From NCBI GenBank assembly GCA_045592105.1, contig JAZNUB010000006.1, positions 1 to 48,271 of the forward strand: DNA of 48,271 bases, written 5' to 3'. Position 1 is the stretch's first letter, and the number at the start of each line of letters is the position of its first letter. A program made the translations under genes and the position numbers. The DNA is from SIG636 sp045592105 (GTDB lineage: Bacteria; Bacillota; Clostridia; Oscillospirales; CAG-382). Below are positions 13,806 through 21,919 of the stretch, in pieces. The notes beneath the pieces were generated by a model. The model was not told the origin of the DNA. It saw only the letters and a list, made by a program, of their open reading frames with translations, and ran no database searches.

Positions 13806-15413
13806 TTATGCTCTCTTCTTAAGAACAACAACTGCTGCGCCGGAAAGAACTGCAAGAACTGCAAATGCAATCATGCCAGCATCGCCGGTAGGAGTATTGT
13901 CGTCATCAGCTATAGGAGCAGAAGCATCTTCGGAAGTAGCATCTTCGGAAGTAGCGTCTTCAGAAGTTACGTCGTCAGAAGTTACGTCGTCAGAAGTGTC
14001 GTCGCCACTATCAACGATAACCTTAATAACGTCGCCATCAGCTTGGGTGCCAAGTCTACCAGCGTCGCCGGAAAGGTTCCAAAGGTCAACAATTATGTCA
14101 GATTCATCAAGGTCAGCACCGTCAGCTACGTTGTATGTAGCAGAGAATACTTCGGAGTCAGCAGCGTAAGCTACAGAACTAGCAAAGGAAACGCACTCGC
14201 CGGTAACGCCATCACGGTTATAACCTTCGTTGCAAGTGCCGGCTACAGCAGACTTAAGACTACCTTCAACAAACTCAAGGTCAGCAGAAGTTTCGATAAC
14301 GATCTTACCGGAGATAACGCCTTCAGGAATGGTTGCAGTGATGGTAGCAGTACCGTCACCATTGTCGGTAAGGGTTACGGTGAAGGTTATGTCAGCTATA
14401 ACAATAGGATCTTCGGAAGTTACGTCGTCAGAAGTTACGTCGTCAGAAGTTACGTCGTCAGAAGTTACATCGTCAGAAGTTACATCGTCAGAAGTTACAT
14501 CGTCAGAAGTTACATCGTCAGAAGTTACGTCGTCAGAAGTTACATCGTCAGAAGTTACATCGTCAGAAGTTACGTCGTCAGAAGTTACGTCGTCGGAAGT
14601 TACGTCGTCGGAAGTTACATCGTCGGAAGTTACATCGTCAGAAGTTACATCGTCAGAAGTTACGTCGTCAGAAGTTACATCCTCAGAGGGAACGTTTGCT
14701 GCGGGACCGTAAGCTTCGATTTCGTCAGCCTGGAAGTACTGACCTGTGATAACCATACCATTGGTCTTAACAAGGAGGTAACGACCGGTAGTGCCAGCAG
14801 CGAGGTTGAAAGTAACATCAAAGTACTGTGCAACAGGTTCACCGTTTGCATCTTCAGCCATAGGAGCGTCTGCTATAGCAACCTTCTCATAGGATGCAAC
14901 TGCATTGGTGCCATCAACAGGGAATACAGCAGCCTCTGCAGTTTTATTGAGAGCAACAAGATCAAATGCTGTATCGGAAACGAAAATCAGAAGGCCGTCA
15001 CCAGCATCATTGCTCTGACCCCAGCCTCTGTTACCGTTTTCACGATAGCCCTTAACAACTACCTTGGCGATTTCCTTGGATTCGCCAAGATCGAAGGTGT
15101 AAAAGCCGGAATAGCTGCTTGTAGAAGTAGGACCAGCAATAGTAGTGTCAAAAGTAACACCAGGAACTGCATTAATGCCATTCCAAGCGTTCTCGCCGTC
15201 ACCACGGAAAGCACCGTCGGTAAAGAGGTCGGTGGTATCGGTAGAACCATCAGCGGGATACTTACCATCCCAAAGTCCTATGTTCTTGAACGTACAGGTC
15301 TTGCCGAGAAGAAGGTTTGTGTCCTCTGCGGAAACGGTGAAGGTTGCACAGAAAGCGCAAACTACCATAACCACAGAAAGAACAATTGCGATAGTTTTGG
15401 TGGATGTTCTCAT
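13806..15413 (-). CDS. Surface protein: discoidin-like domain, TSDDV repeats, possible cohesin-like domain, C-terminal anchor
   Basis: The 535-residue protein has a signal peptide (residues 1-29), then a discoidin/F5-8C-like domain at about 32-235 (LLLGKTCTF..., FDLGESKEIAKVVVKGY, RYLLVKTNG, DEIEAYGP). Residues about 240-333 hold 17 TSDDV pentapeptides with degenerate ends. Residues about 337-470 look like a cohesin-type beta domain (ITFTVTLTDNGDG, ADLEFVEGSL, VFSATYNVADGADL, IIVDLWNLSGDAG); this is tentative. A second short SDD/SED repeat leads to TPTGDAG, a hydrophobic helix and KKRA, resembling a sortase-type or membrane anchor. AAAGGAG precedes the ATG and a promoter lies at 15652-15680. 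It would be the only possible docking partner in the window for the two dockerins. Confidence 0.75.
   Translation of the reverse strand: MRTSTKTIAIVLSVVMVVCAFCATFTVSAEDTNLLLGKTCTFKNIGLWDGKYPADGSTDTTDLFTDGAFRGDGENAWNGINAVPGVTFDTTIAGPTSTSSYSGFYTFDLGESKEIAKVVVKGYRENGNRGWGQSNDAGDGLLIFVSDTAFDLVALNKTAEAAVFPVDGTNAVASYEKVAIADAPMAEDANGEPVAQYFDVTFNLAAGTTGRYLLVKTNGMVITGQYFQADEIEAYGPAANVPSEDVTSDDVTSDDVTSDDVTSDDVTSDDVTSDDVTSDDVTSDDVTSDDVTSDDVTSDDVTSDDVTSDDVTSDDVTSDDVTSDDVTSDDVTSEDPIVIADITFTVTLTDNGDGTATITATIPEGVISGKIVIETSADLEFVEGSLKSAVAGTCNEGYNRDGVTGECVSFASSVAYAADSEVFSATYNVADGADLDESDIIVDLWNLSGDAGRLGTQADGDVIKVIVDSGDDTSDDVTSDDVTSEDATSEDATSEDASAPIADDDNTPTGDAGMIAFAVLAVLSGAAVVVLKKRA
14413..14690 (-). repeat. 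15-bp coding tandem repeat (TSDDV)
   Basis: Seventeen SDD units of 15 bp lie in frame. Copies differ mainly by a synonymous GAC/GAT change and one A/G change, so the array has expanded recently or been kept in step by slippage or gene conversion. Confidence 0.9.
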
Positions 15414-15758
15414 CTTTTTTCTCCTTTAAAAATATAGTATATAACTTGGCTTTACCTAATTAGTTGGAATAAGAACGTATTATTTGCTACAACACTCCCC
15501 TTTTATCACATAGCCGCCTAACAAAAGCCGTGCAACAGCGCATGCGCCTTTACACAGTTTTGTTTTAAAGCTATGCTTTAAAACAAGCTTGTTTTCACAA
15601 AAATGCAAACTTAAACCATTTAATTACAGTAAGCACCTTATATGTATATTTATTATATATTTTTGTATTGAGTTTGTCAATAGTTTTTTGAAATGTTTAT
15701 TAGGTGTTTTTTTACTAAAAAAACATTTTTTATCAACCGCTTTTGCACTTTTTAACAA
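15414..15758 (-). other. Promoter and long leader of the TSDDV-repeat protein
   Basis: No gene is seen. On the minus strand TTGACA (15675-15680) and TATAAT (15652-15657) have a 17-bp spacer. Transcription from about 15645 gives a leader of about 230 nt that includes a perfect 11-bp hairpin at 15561-15585 (TGTTTTAAAGC arms, 3-nt loop). The rest is AT-rich without further signals. Confidence 0.65.
15652..15680 (-). promoter_or_regulatory. Promoter of the TSDDV-repeat protein
   Basis: Consensus TTGACA and TATAAT are separated by 17 bp on the minus strand, 239 bp before the start codon. Confidence 0.75.
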
Positions 15759-16229
15759 TTAGTCTTCATCATTTTCGTCAAAATAGTATATGCTTTTCTT
15801 TTCGCCCTCGAAATGGCTTTGCATATACTTTTCAAGCTGTGAAAAGCTTTTTATGTGCAGCACGCGGAAATTTGTGCTTTCTATATGCAAGCTGCCCATA
15901 TCAATTTCCTTTTCTTTTTTTGTTTGCACCAGCTTGAAATAGCTACGGTCAACGTCGCTAACGTTGTACTTTCTGCCGTCCTTGTAGCTTATACACAGGC
16001 TGTCCCCCTTGAAGTGCAAGGTTACGGCACCGTTTTTGCAGGAGCGATAAAGTGTCCACCCCAAAGCTAACGCAACCAACAGCTCCGTTAGCAAAAAGCT
16101 TTGCCAGCCGGAGCCTAAAAGCAAAACGTAAGCACAAACCGCTGTTATTATCGCAAACAAAACGCCTATTATCAAAAGGTCGCCTTTGAAGCGCCTTTTG
16201 GCATCCGTTGTAAGAACAAGCTCATCCAT
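15759..16229 (-). CDS. Small membrane protein with cytoplasmic tail
   Basis: The 156-residue protein has two transmembrane segments (about residues 18-38 and 45-60) and a soluble C-terminal domain. The pattern HFKGDSLCISYKDGRKYNVSDVDRSYFKL followed in part by further beta strands is reminiscent of YcxB-like/PH-type domains, though I would not assign one. The C-terminus is acidic. It starts 3 bp after the pyrimidine phosphorylase stop, so it is the last gene of the salvage operon. Its function is unknown. Confidence 0.7.
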   Translation of the reverse strand: MDELVLTTDAKRRFKGDLLIIGVLFAIITAVCAYVLLLGSGWQSFLLTELLVALALGWTLYRSCKNGAVTLHFKGDSLCISYKDGRKYNVSDVDRSYFKLVQTKKEKEIDMGSLHIESTNFRVLHIKSFSQLEKYMQSHFEGEKKSIYYFDENDED

Positions 16230-16232
16230 AAA

Positions 16233-17531
16233 CTATACCTTCCCAATAACGATAGGGCGCGAAACAGGGGGTGTTGCTTCTATCTCCGTTGCCTGCGATA
16301 CAAGCCTAAGTGCCTCTGCAACGGTTTCCCCTCTGTTGGTGTGAAGATACGCTATCTCCTCACCCTTTTCAACCTTATCGCCATATTTTTTGTTCAGTAT
16401 TATACCCGCCGCGTGGTCAACGCCGTCCTCCTTGCGTTTTCTGCCCGCGCCAAGCTCTAAAGCGGCACGCCCATACAGCAAAGCATCCTGCTTGGTTATA
16501 TAGCCCGATTTCGTGGCGGTTACAGCCTTAACAGTATCCGCCTGCGGCAAAAGCTCCGTTTGGTATATAACCGCGGTGTTTCCACCCTGCGCCGCCACCA
16601 TTGCTTCAAACGCGTTAAGCGCCTTGCCGCTTTCAAGCGCATGCGTTGCCAAAGCGCGGCAATCCTCCTCGCTACCCTTGCCGCCAAGGGACAGCATAAG
16701 CGCGGAAAGCTCTATGCAAAGCTTGGTAAACCGCTTCTCGCCCCCACACCTCAAGGTGTTTATCGCTTCTTTAACCTCAAGCGCGTTCCCTATCGCGTAC
16801 CCAAGCGGTGCTTCCATATCCGTAAGCAATGCAGTTACCTTTTTGCCCGCCATTTTGCCTATGCTAACCATAGCGTTTGCTAAGCTTTGCGCCTGCTCCT
16901 CCGTTTTGTTAAACGCACCGCTACCAACCTTAACGTCAAGCACTATACCGTCTGCCCCCGATGCAAGCTTTTTGCTCATAATGCTGGAGGCAATAAGCGG
17001 CAGGCTTTCCACAGTACCCGTAACGTCACGCAAGGCGTACAGCTTTTTATCCGCAGGCGCAAGGTTGCCGCTTTGCCCGATAACCGACAGACCTGCTTTG
17101 TTTACGGCGTTAAAAAACTCCGTTTTATTAAGCGTTGTTCTAAAGCCTTGTATAGATTCCAGCTTGTCGATAGTTCCGCCCGTATGCCCAAGGCCGCGCC
17201 CACTCATTTTCGCAACCTTTAAGCCGCAAGCCGCCGCTATCGGTGCTACAACAAGCGTTGTTTTATCACCAACGCCGCCTGTGGAATGCTTGTCTATTTT
17301 TATGCCGTTTATTCCGCTAAGGTCTGCTATATCGCCGGAATCACGCATCGTTAGCGTTAGGCAAGTGGTTTCCGCAGGGGTCATTCCGTTTAGGCAAATA
17401 GCCATAAGCAAGGCAGACGCTTGATAATCCGCAATAGTGCCCGCCGTGTATTCATTAACAAAAAACTTAATCTCTTCCTCGTTAAGCTCCAAGCCCGAAC
17501 GCTTTTTGATTATTATATCAACAATATTCAT
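16233..17531 (-). CDS. pdp: Pyrimidine-nucleoside phosphorylase
   Basis: The 432-residue protein opens MNIVDIIIKKRSGLELNEEE and carries the family signature KHSTGGVGDKTTL at about 81-93, which binds phosphate, plus KMSGRGLGHTGGT. It splits uridine, thymidine or deoxyuridine into base and (deoxy)ribose 1-phosphate. The start at 17531 is chosen because GGCGGTG lies just upstream and the protein then matches family length; a longer frame would reach back into cdd. It follows cdd by 10 bp. The product deoxyribose phosphate, after a mutase step, is the substrate of DeoC in the same operon. A thymidine phosphorylase (DeoA) is the near alternative. Confidence 0.92.
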   Translation of the reverse strand: MNIVDIIIKKRSGLELNEEEIKFFVNEYTAGTIADYQASALLMAICLNGMTPAETTCLTLTMRDSGDIADLSGINGIKIDKHSTGGVGDKTTLVVAPIAAACGLKVAKMSGRGLGHTGGTIDKLESIQGFRTTLNKTEFFNAVNKAGLSVIGQSGNLAPADKKLYALRDVTGTVESLPLIASSIMSKKLASGADGIVLDVKVGSGAFNKTEEQAQSLANAMVSIGKMAGKKVTALLTDMEAPLGYAIGNALEVKEAINTLRCGGEKRFTKLCIELSALMLSLGGKGSEEDCRALATHALESGKALNAFEAMVAAQGGNTAVIYQTELLPQADTVKAVTATKSGYITKQDALLYGRAALELGAGRKRKEDGVDHAAGIILNKKYGDKVEKGEEIAYLHTNRGETVAEALRLVSQATEIEATPPVSRPIVIGKV

Positions 17532-17541
17532 ATCGCACCGC

Positions 17542-17949
17542 CTATTCAGCAAGGTTGCCCGCGCCAAAAGCACACGGCAACAATGCAGAAAGCGTTGTTT
17601 CCGTATAGCTTCCGCGCTCATCGTTTACAAGTATAACAGCAAAATCGCCACCGCAAAACTCTGCTAAAACCTGCCTGCACACACCGCAGGGAGTGGCTGT
17701 TTCCACCTTTTCTCTGCCGCCTACAACGGCTATCGCGGTAAAAGCGCGCTTACCGTCCGCAACCGCTTTGAATATAGCCACGCGCTCCGCACACACGGTT
17801 GGCGAAAACGCCGCGTTCTCTATGTTGCAGCCACGATACACGCTTCCGTCCTCACAAAGCAACGCCGCGCCCACACGAAAGCCCGAATACGGGGCATACG
17901 AGCGCTCTCTTGCAATCAGCGCCTCTGCCGCAAGCTGTTTGTAATCCAT
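17542..17949 (-). CDS. cdd: Cytidine deaminase
   Basis: The 135-residue protein has the small zinc deaminase motifs: Cys53-Ala-Glu55 and PCGVCRQV with Cys88 and Cys91. It converts cytidine and deoxycytidine to uridine and deoxyuridine, feeding the phosphorylase encoded next. Its start shares a base with the stop of deoC, so translation is coupled. Length is typical of the tetrameric class. Confidence 0.95.
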   Translation of the reverse strand: MDYKQLAAEALIARERSYAPYSGFRVGAALLCEDGSVYRGCNIENAAFSPTVCAERVAIFKAVADGKRAFTAIAVVGGREKVETATPCGVCRQVLAEFCGGDFAVILVNDERGSYTETTLSALLPCAFGAGNLAE

Positions 17950-18605
17950 TAAACCTCTCCTTGCTTTACTGCCTTTACTATTCTGCTTGTGCCAAGCCTA
18001 CAAGCACCTGCCTTAATAAACGCCTCGCCGTCACTAACGGTAGACATACCGCCAGCCGCCTTGACCTTAAGCCCGTTTTTTGCGTTTGCCGCTAACAGGC
18101 GCACGTCCTCCAGCGTGGCACCACCCTTTGAAAAGCCTGTGGAGGTTTTAATATAGTCCGCACCTGCGGCGGTGCAAATATCGCACATAACGCGCTTTTC
18201 ATTATCGGTAAGCAAGCACGCCTCTATGATAACCTTTAGCACCTTGCCCTCACACGCCTCTCTTACAGCGGCTATGTCGCGCTTAACGTCTTCAAGCCTT
18301 CCTTCCTTTAAAGCGCCAACGTTTATAACCATATCTATCTCGTCCGCACCGTTAGCAACGGCATCTGCCGCTTCAAACGCTTTAGCTTGCGTGGTGGAAT
18401 AGCCGTTTGGAAAGCCTATAACCGTGCAAATCTTAACGCGCCCTGCGGTATACTCTGCCGCCTGTTTCACAAACGACGGCGGTATGCAAACCGAAGCCGT
18501 GCAGTAGCTGATGCCCTCATCACACAGCTGTTTTATCTGCGCCCACGTGCAGTCCACTGCCAAGCACGTATGGTCAACGCAAGAAAGCAATGCTTTTATA
18601 TCCAT
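17949..18605 (-). CDS. deoC: Deoxyribose-phosphate aldolase
   Basis: The 218-residue protein has the Schiff-base lysine Lys153 in YIKTSTGFSKGGAT, Asp91 in the EIDMVINVGAL segment and VIGFPNGYSTTQAK. It cleaves 2-deoxyribose 5-phosphate to acetaldehyde and glyceraldehyde 3-phosphate, the last step of deoxynucleoside breakdown. AAGAGG precedes the ATG, which lies 20 bp after the MATE gene stop. Length and motifs are normal. Confidence 0.95.
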   Translation of the reverse strand: MDIKALLSCVDHTCLAVDCTWAQIKQLCDEGISYCTASVCIPPSFVKQAAEYTAGRVKICTVIGFPNGYSTTQAKAFEAADAVANGADEIDMVINVGALKEGRLEDVKRDIAAVREACEGKVLKVIIEACLLTDNEKRVMCDICTAAGADYIKTSTGFSKGGATLEDVRLLAANAKNGLKVKAAGGMSTVSDGEAFIKAGACRLGTSRIVKAVKQGEV

Positions 18606-18625
18606 TACAAAAACCTCTTTTAAAA

Positions 18626-20047
18626 CTATTTTATTGCGGCACCTCTTGGTATATGCTTTATCACCTTATGATACAAGTAAGCAAACAGCGCAAGTGTAAC
18701 CGTAAGCGACATACATTCCGCTATCGGGAAGCTGTACCAAACTGCGGAAACGCTGCCTGTAAGCGCAAGCAGATACGCAACGGGAACAAGCACCACAAGC
18801 TGCCTTGCCGCAGAAACGATCATAGAGAACACGCCCCTGCCAAGTGCTTGGAAAACAGAGCCTATCGCAATACAAACGCCCGCCAGCGGGAAGCTTATGC
18901 TTATTGCACGAAGCGCATATTTACCAACCCTGTAAAACTCGTTCAAATCGCAGTTGCTGGGCTTGAATATCTGAAGCAACGCTTCGGGGAAGATTTGCAT
19001 AACCGCAAAGCCCAAAAGCATTACCGATACCGCCATAATTATGGCAAGCTTAAGAGTACGCAGCAGCCTATCGCGGTTGCCCGCACCGTAGTTAAACGCC
19101 ACGATGGGGATAACGCCGTTGTTCATACCGAAAAGCGGCATAAAGAAGAAGCTTTGAAGCTTAAAGTATACGTTATAAACGGTGTACGCCATACCCTCGC
19201 TTACGTTTTTTATGCTTGCAAGTATGTGCTGCATACAATAGGTCATAATAGAGCCTATCCCCACCATAAGTATAGACGGCACGCCGATAGCGTATATTTT
19301 GCCTATTATCTTCGCGCCGGGGCGGAAGCTTAAAGGCTTTAGGCGAATATCGCTGTTTTTAACAACGTTAAAGACTATCGCAAGCACAGCCGCCGCTATC
19401 TGCCCGATAACCGTTGCATACGCCGCGCCTTTAACACCCATTGCGGGGATGCCAAAATAGCCGAAAATAAATATGGGGTCCAAAATAATGTTAATTATCG
19501 CGCCCGCGCCTTGCGTGAACATTGTAAAAATAGTTCTGCCCGTTGATTGAAGCAAGCGTTCAAACATTATCTGAAGCATTACGCCGAAGGAGTATATGCA
19601 CACTATCTGCAAATAGTCCACCCCTAAAGCTTTAACGGCATCGCTAACGTTGCAGGTGTTCATATACAGCTTTACACCAAAAAGCCCAAACAGCAAAAAC
19701 ACAACGGACGAGCATATTGCAAGGAAAACACCGTTTTCCGCTATACGGTTTGCCTTTTTGTATTCCCTTTCGCCAAGGCTTTTTGAAAGCAAAGCGTTTA
19801 CGCCAACAGCCGTGCCCGTGCCAACACCTATAAGTATGTTCTGAACGGGGAACGCCGCACCAACGGCATCAAGCGCATCCTTGCTAACGCGGGCTACAAA
19901 TATACTGTCCACCACGTTATAAAGTGCTTGCACGATCATTGATATTATCATCGGTACCGACATTGATATAAGAAGCTTCCCTATCGGCATGGTACCCATT
20001 TTGTTTTCTGTGTTTACGGAAGCTTCTTTGTTTTGCGTTTCTGCCAT
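18626..20047 (-). CDS. MATE-family efflux transporter
   Basis: The 473-residue protein has about 12 hydrophobic segments and MATE features such as MIISMIVQALYNVVDSIFVA near the N-terminus and the repeated half later. MATE proteins export drugs or metabolites using a sodium or proton gradient. The substrate is unknown. It is 20 bp upstream of deoC and probably the first gene of the salvage operon, which suggests, without proof, a nucleoside-related or general detoxification role. Confidence 0.9.
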   Translation of the reverse strand: MAETQNKEASVNTENKMGTMPIGKLLISMSVPMIISMIVQALYNVVDSIFVARVSKDALDAVGAAFPVQNILIGVGTGTAVGVNALLSKSLGEREYKKANRIAENGVFLAICSSVVFLLFGLFGVKLYMNTCNVSDAVKALGVDYLQIVCIYSFGVMLQIMFERLLQSTGRTIFTMFTQGAGAIINIILDPIFIFGYFGIPAMGVKGAAYATVIGQIAAAVLAIVFNVVKNSDIRLKPLSFRPGAKIIGKIYAIGVPSILMVGIGSIMTYCMQHILASIKNVSEGMAYTVYNVYFKLQSFFFMPLFGMNNGVIPIVAFNYGAGNRDRLLRTLKLAIIMAVSVMLLGFAVMQIFPEALLQIFKPSNCDLNEFYRVGKYALRAISISFPLAGVCIAIGSVFQALGRGVFSMIVSAARQLVVLVPVAYLLALTGSVSAVWYSFPIAECMSLTVTLALFAYLYHKVIKHIPRGAAIK

Positions 20048-20177
20048 TTTTCCACCTTTAATTACAAATATTCTATTATATTGTAAACTGCTATATTAAA
20101 TAATTCTGTAATAATTTATTAACTGTATGCAAATTCCATTAAGAAAGGCGAATATCCTAAGAACACCTTTTTTGCAA

Positions 20178-20402
20178 TCACTTAACGTATAGCTGCCTTG
20201 GCTCGTCTATCAAGCCTGCAAGATAATCAAGCGTTACGTTATAATACCTTGCAAGCGTTATAAAGTGATGCATAGGAAGCTCCTGCACACCCGTTTCATA
20301 CCTTGTATACTGCGGGCGCGAGGTACAAAGCATTTTTGCAACGTCCTCTTGCTTAAGCTCGTTATCCTCTCTTAAATCCTTCAGCCTTTGGTAATATTTC
20401 AT
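20178..20402 (-). CDS. Xre/Cro-type helix-turn-helix regulator
   Basis: The 74-residue protein is a single HTH_3 domain: LRED...LKQEDVAKMLCTSRPQYTRYETG followed by YNVTLDYLAGLID. It should bind DNA as a dimer and has no ligand domain. The start at 20402 is chosen because GGGAGGAG lies 8 nt upstream; a longer frame to 20477 would run through the upstream operator-like boxes. Two 16-bp boxes at 20471 and 20503 are its probable autoregulatory sites. Targets cannot be read from the window. Confidence 0.85.
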   Translation of the reverse strand: MKYYQRLKDLREDNELKQEDVAKMLCTSRPQYTRYETGVQELPMHHFITLARYYNVTLDYLAGLIDEPRQLYVK

Positions 20403-20463
20403 ATATTGCTCCTCCCTACCTTGTGCAGTTTTAACAAAGTTTGTCGCTCTAAGCAATTTGCAC

Positions 20464-20492
20464 TTGAATTGTACCAAATTTAGTACTATAAT
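20464..20492 (+). promoter_or_regulatory. Plus-strand promoter embedded in operator boxes
   Basis: TTGAAT (20464-20469) and TATAAT (20487-20492) have a 17-bp spacer almost wholly filled by the first box. It would start a transcript near 20499 that ends at the hairpin 20540-20564. On the minus strand TACAAT at 20468-20473 is a possible -10 for the regulator gene. Confidence 0.5.
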
Positions 20493-20518
20493 ATTCGCAA
20501 ATGTATCTGATTTAGTAC
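20471..20518. promoter_or_regulatory. Two 16-bp operator-like boxes
   Basis: Read on the minus strand, GTACTAAATCAGATAC (20503-20518) and GTACTAAATTTGGTAC (20471-20486) share 13 of 16 bases, and the latter is nearly palindromic. They are 32 bp apart, about three helical turns, so they would present the same face of the DNA. They lie upstream of the HTH gene. Confidence 0.65.
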
Positions 20519-20539
20519 ACGACGTAAAGGCAAAAGGAT

Positions 20540-20564
20540 GGGGCTATCTCATTAAGACAGCCCC
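20540..20564. terminator. Hairpin of the GAGACAG/GGGGCTGTCT family
   Basis: A GGGGCTATCT/AGACAGCCCC stem with one mismatch and a 5-nt loop lies after the small membrane protein gene. On the minus strand ATCCTTTT follows, so it may end the opp operon. Confidence 0.6.
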
Positions 20565-20575
20565 GATATATACTA

Positions 20576-20833
20576 TTATGCAAGCCAAACCTCAGTACAA
20601 AACAGCAAAAACAGGAAATACGCCAAAGCCAGCACGCCGCAAACAAGCAACGCCGCGCCAAGCACGCCAAGCGTCATTGCACGCTTTTCCTTGCCGGTAA
20701 GCTGCAGGTCATCCTCCGTGCTTGCCTTCTGCTTTGCTTTGTCTATATACCACGGCATACCGTCCACGTTCATATTGGCAACGATTCTGCCGTCATCCTC
20801 AAAGTCATCAATATTTTTGTTCTCTTTTGCCAT
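20576..20833 (-). CDS. Small single-span membrane protein of the opp operon
   Basis: The 85-residue protein has a charged N-terminal half containing DDGRIVANMNVDGMPWYID and one hydrophobic segment near residues 53-77. The DDGR...MPWY segment looks like a conserved motif I recall from small clostridial membrane proteins, but no function is known to me. It starts 12 bp after oppF, so it is cotranscribed with the transporter. A role in the Opp complex is possible but only inferred from position. Confidence 0.7.
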   Translation of the reverse strand: MAKENKNIDDFEDDGRIVANMNVDGMPWYIDKAKQKASTEDDLQLTGKEKRAMTLGVLGAALLVCGVLALAYFLFLLFCTEVWLA

Positions 20834-20845
20834 AGCAAACCACGC

Positions 20846-21919
20846 TTATTCCTTTTCGCCTTCTTGCTGTGCCGCAAGTATCTCCTTCATAAGCGCCTCT
20901 GTTTGCTCGGCGGTGTTATAAAGGTGGCAAGCACAGAAATGCTCCGGCTCTATTTCCTTATATTCAGGTGCAACGTGCTTACAAACCTCCATACACTTGC
21001 TGCATCTTGTGTGGAACTTACAGCCTGCAGGCGGATTTGCCGGGGAGGGAATGTTCCCCTCCAGCACGATACGCTGCATCTTCGCATTGGGGTCCGGCAC
21101 GGGGATAGCGGAGAAAAGCGCCTTTGTATACGGATGCTTGGGATTAGAATAAAGCTTTTCGGTAGGCGCATACTCAACAAGATTGCCAAGGTACATAACG
21201 CCAACGGTATCGGATATATGCTCCACAACGGAAAGGTCGTGCGAGATGAACAAATAGGTTAGCCCAAACTCCTTCTGCAAATCCTTAAGAAGGTTGATAA
21301 CCTGCGCCTGTATAGATACGTCCAAAGCAGAAACAGGCTCGTCACACAGAATAAACTTGGGGTTAAGCGCAAGCGCTCTTGCTATGCAGATCCTCTGCCT
21401 TTGCCCGCCCGAAAACTCGTGCGGATAACGGTCCTTATGGTATTCCTGCAAGCCGCAAGCGCGCATTATGCGGCTAACGTAATCGTCCAGCTCCTCCTTG
21501 GGAACGATGCCGTGCTCTCTAACGCCTTCGGCAATTATCTCACCTATCGGCAAGCGAGGAGAAAGGCTGGAATACGGGTCCTGAAAGATTATCTGTATCT
21601 GAGGGCGCATAGACCTAAGCTCGCTTTTAGAAAGTGCAAAAACATCCACACCGTCAAAAAGCACTTCACCATCAGTTTTGTCCTGCAAGCGCAGAAGCGT
21701 GCGCCCAACGGTGGATTTACCACAGCCCGATTCACCAACCAAGCCCATAGTTGTACCGCGCTTTATCTTAAAGGAGATGCCGTCCACCGCTTTTACGTTG
21801 CCAACGGTTCTTCTGATAAAGCTGGATTTTATAGGGAAGTATTTTTTCAGCCCATTAACCTCAAGCAAATAATCGCCTGTGTTGGAAACGGTGCTGTTTT
21901 CTATATTCGTATTGCTCAT
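20846..21919 (-). CDS. oppF: Oligopeptide ABC transporter ATPase OppF-like
   Basis: The 357-residue ATPase has Walker A GESGCGKST, signature SGGQRQRI, Walker B FILCDEPVSALD and the C-terminal oligopeptide-transporter domain with Cys residues (CKFHTRCSKCMEVC), which in the family bind an iron-sulfur cluster. It would power peptide uptake with OppD and the OppB/OppC permeases. Its start overlaps the oppD stop by four bases. Confidence 0.93.
   Translation of the reverse strand: MSNTNIENSTVSNTGDYLLEVNGLKKYFPIKSSFIRRTVGNVKAVDGISFKIKRGTTMGLVGESGCGKSTVGRTLLRLQDKTDGEVLFDGVDVFALSKSELRSMRPQIQIIFQDPYSSLSPRLPIGEIIAEGVREHGIVPKEELDDYVSRIMRACGLQEYHKDRYPHEFSGGQRQRICIARALALNPKFILCDEPVSALDVSIQAQVINLLKDLQKEFGLTYLFISHDLSVVEHISDTVGVMYLGNLVEYAPTEKLYSNPKHPYTKALFSAIPVPDPNAKMQRIVLEGNIPSPANPPAGCKFHTRCSKCMEVCKHVAPEYKEIEPEHFCACHLYNTAEQTEALMKEILAAQQEGEKE

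Noticed and set aside
14413..14690. CRISPR array
   Set aside because: The units are 15 bp, tandem without spacers, in frame and coding.
14043..15437. 464- and 160-codon plus-strand frames opposite the TSDDV repeats
   Set aside because: A 15-bp repeat is open in every frame. The minus-strand frame has the signal peptide, ribosome site and promoter.
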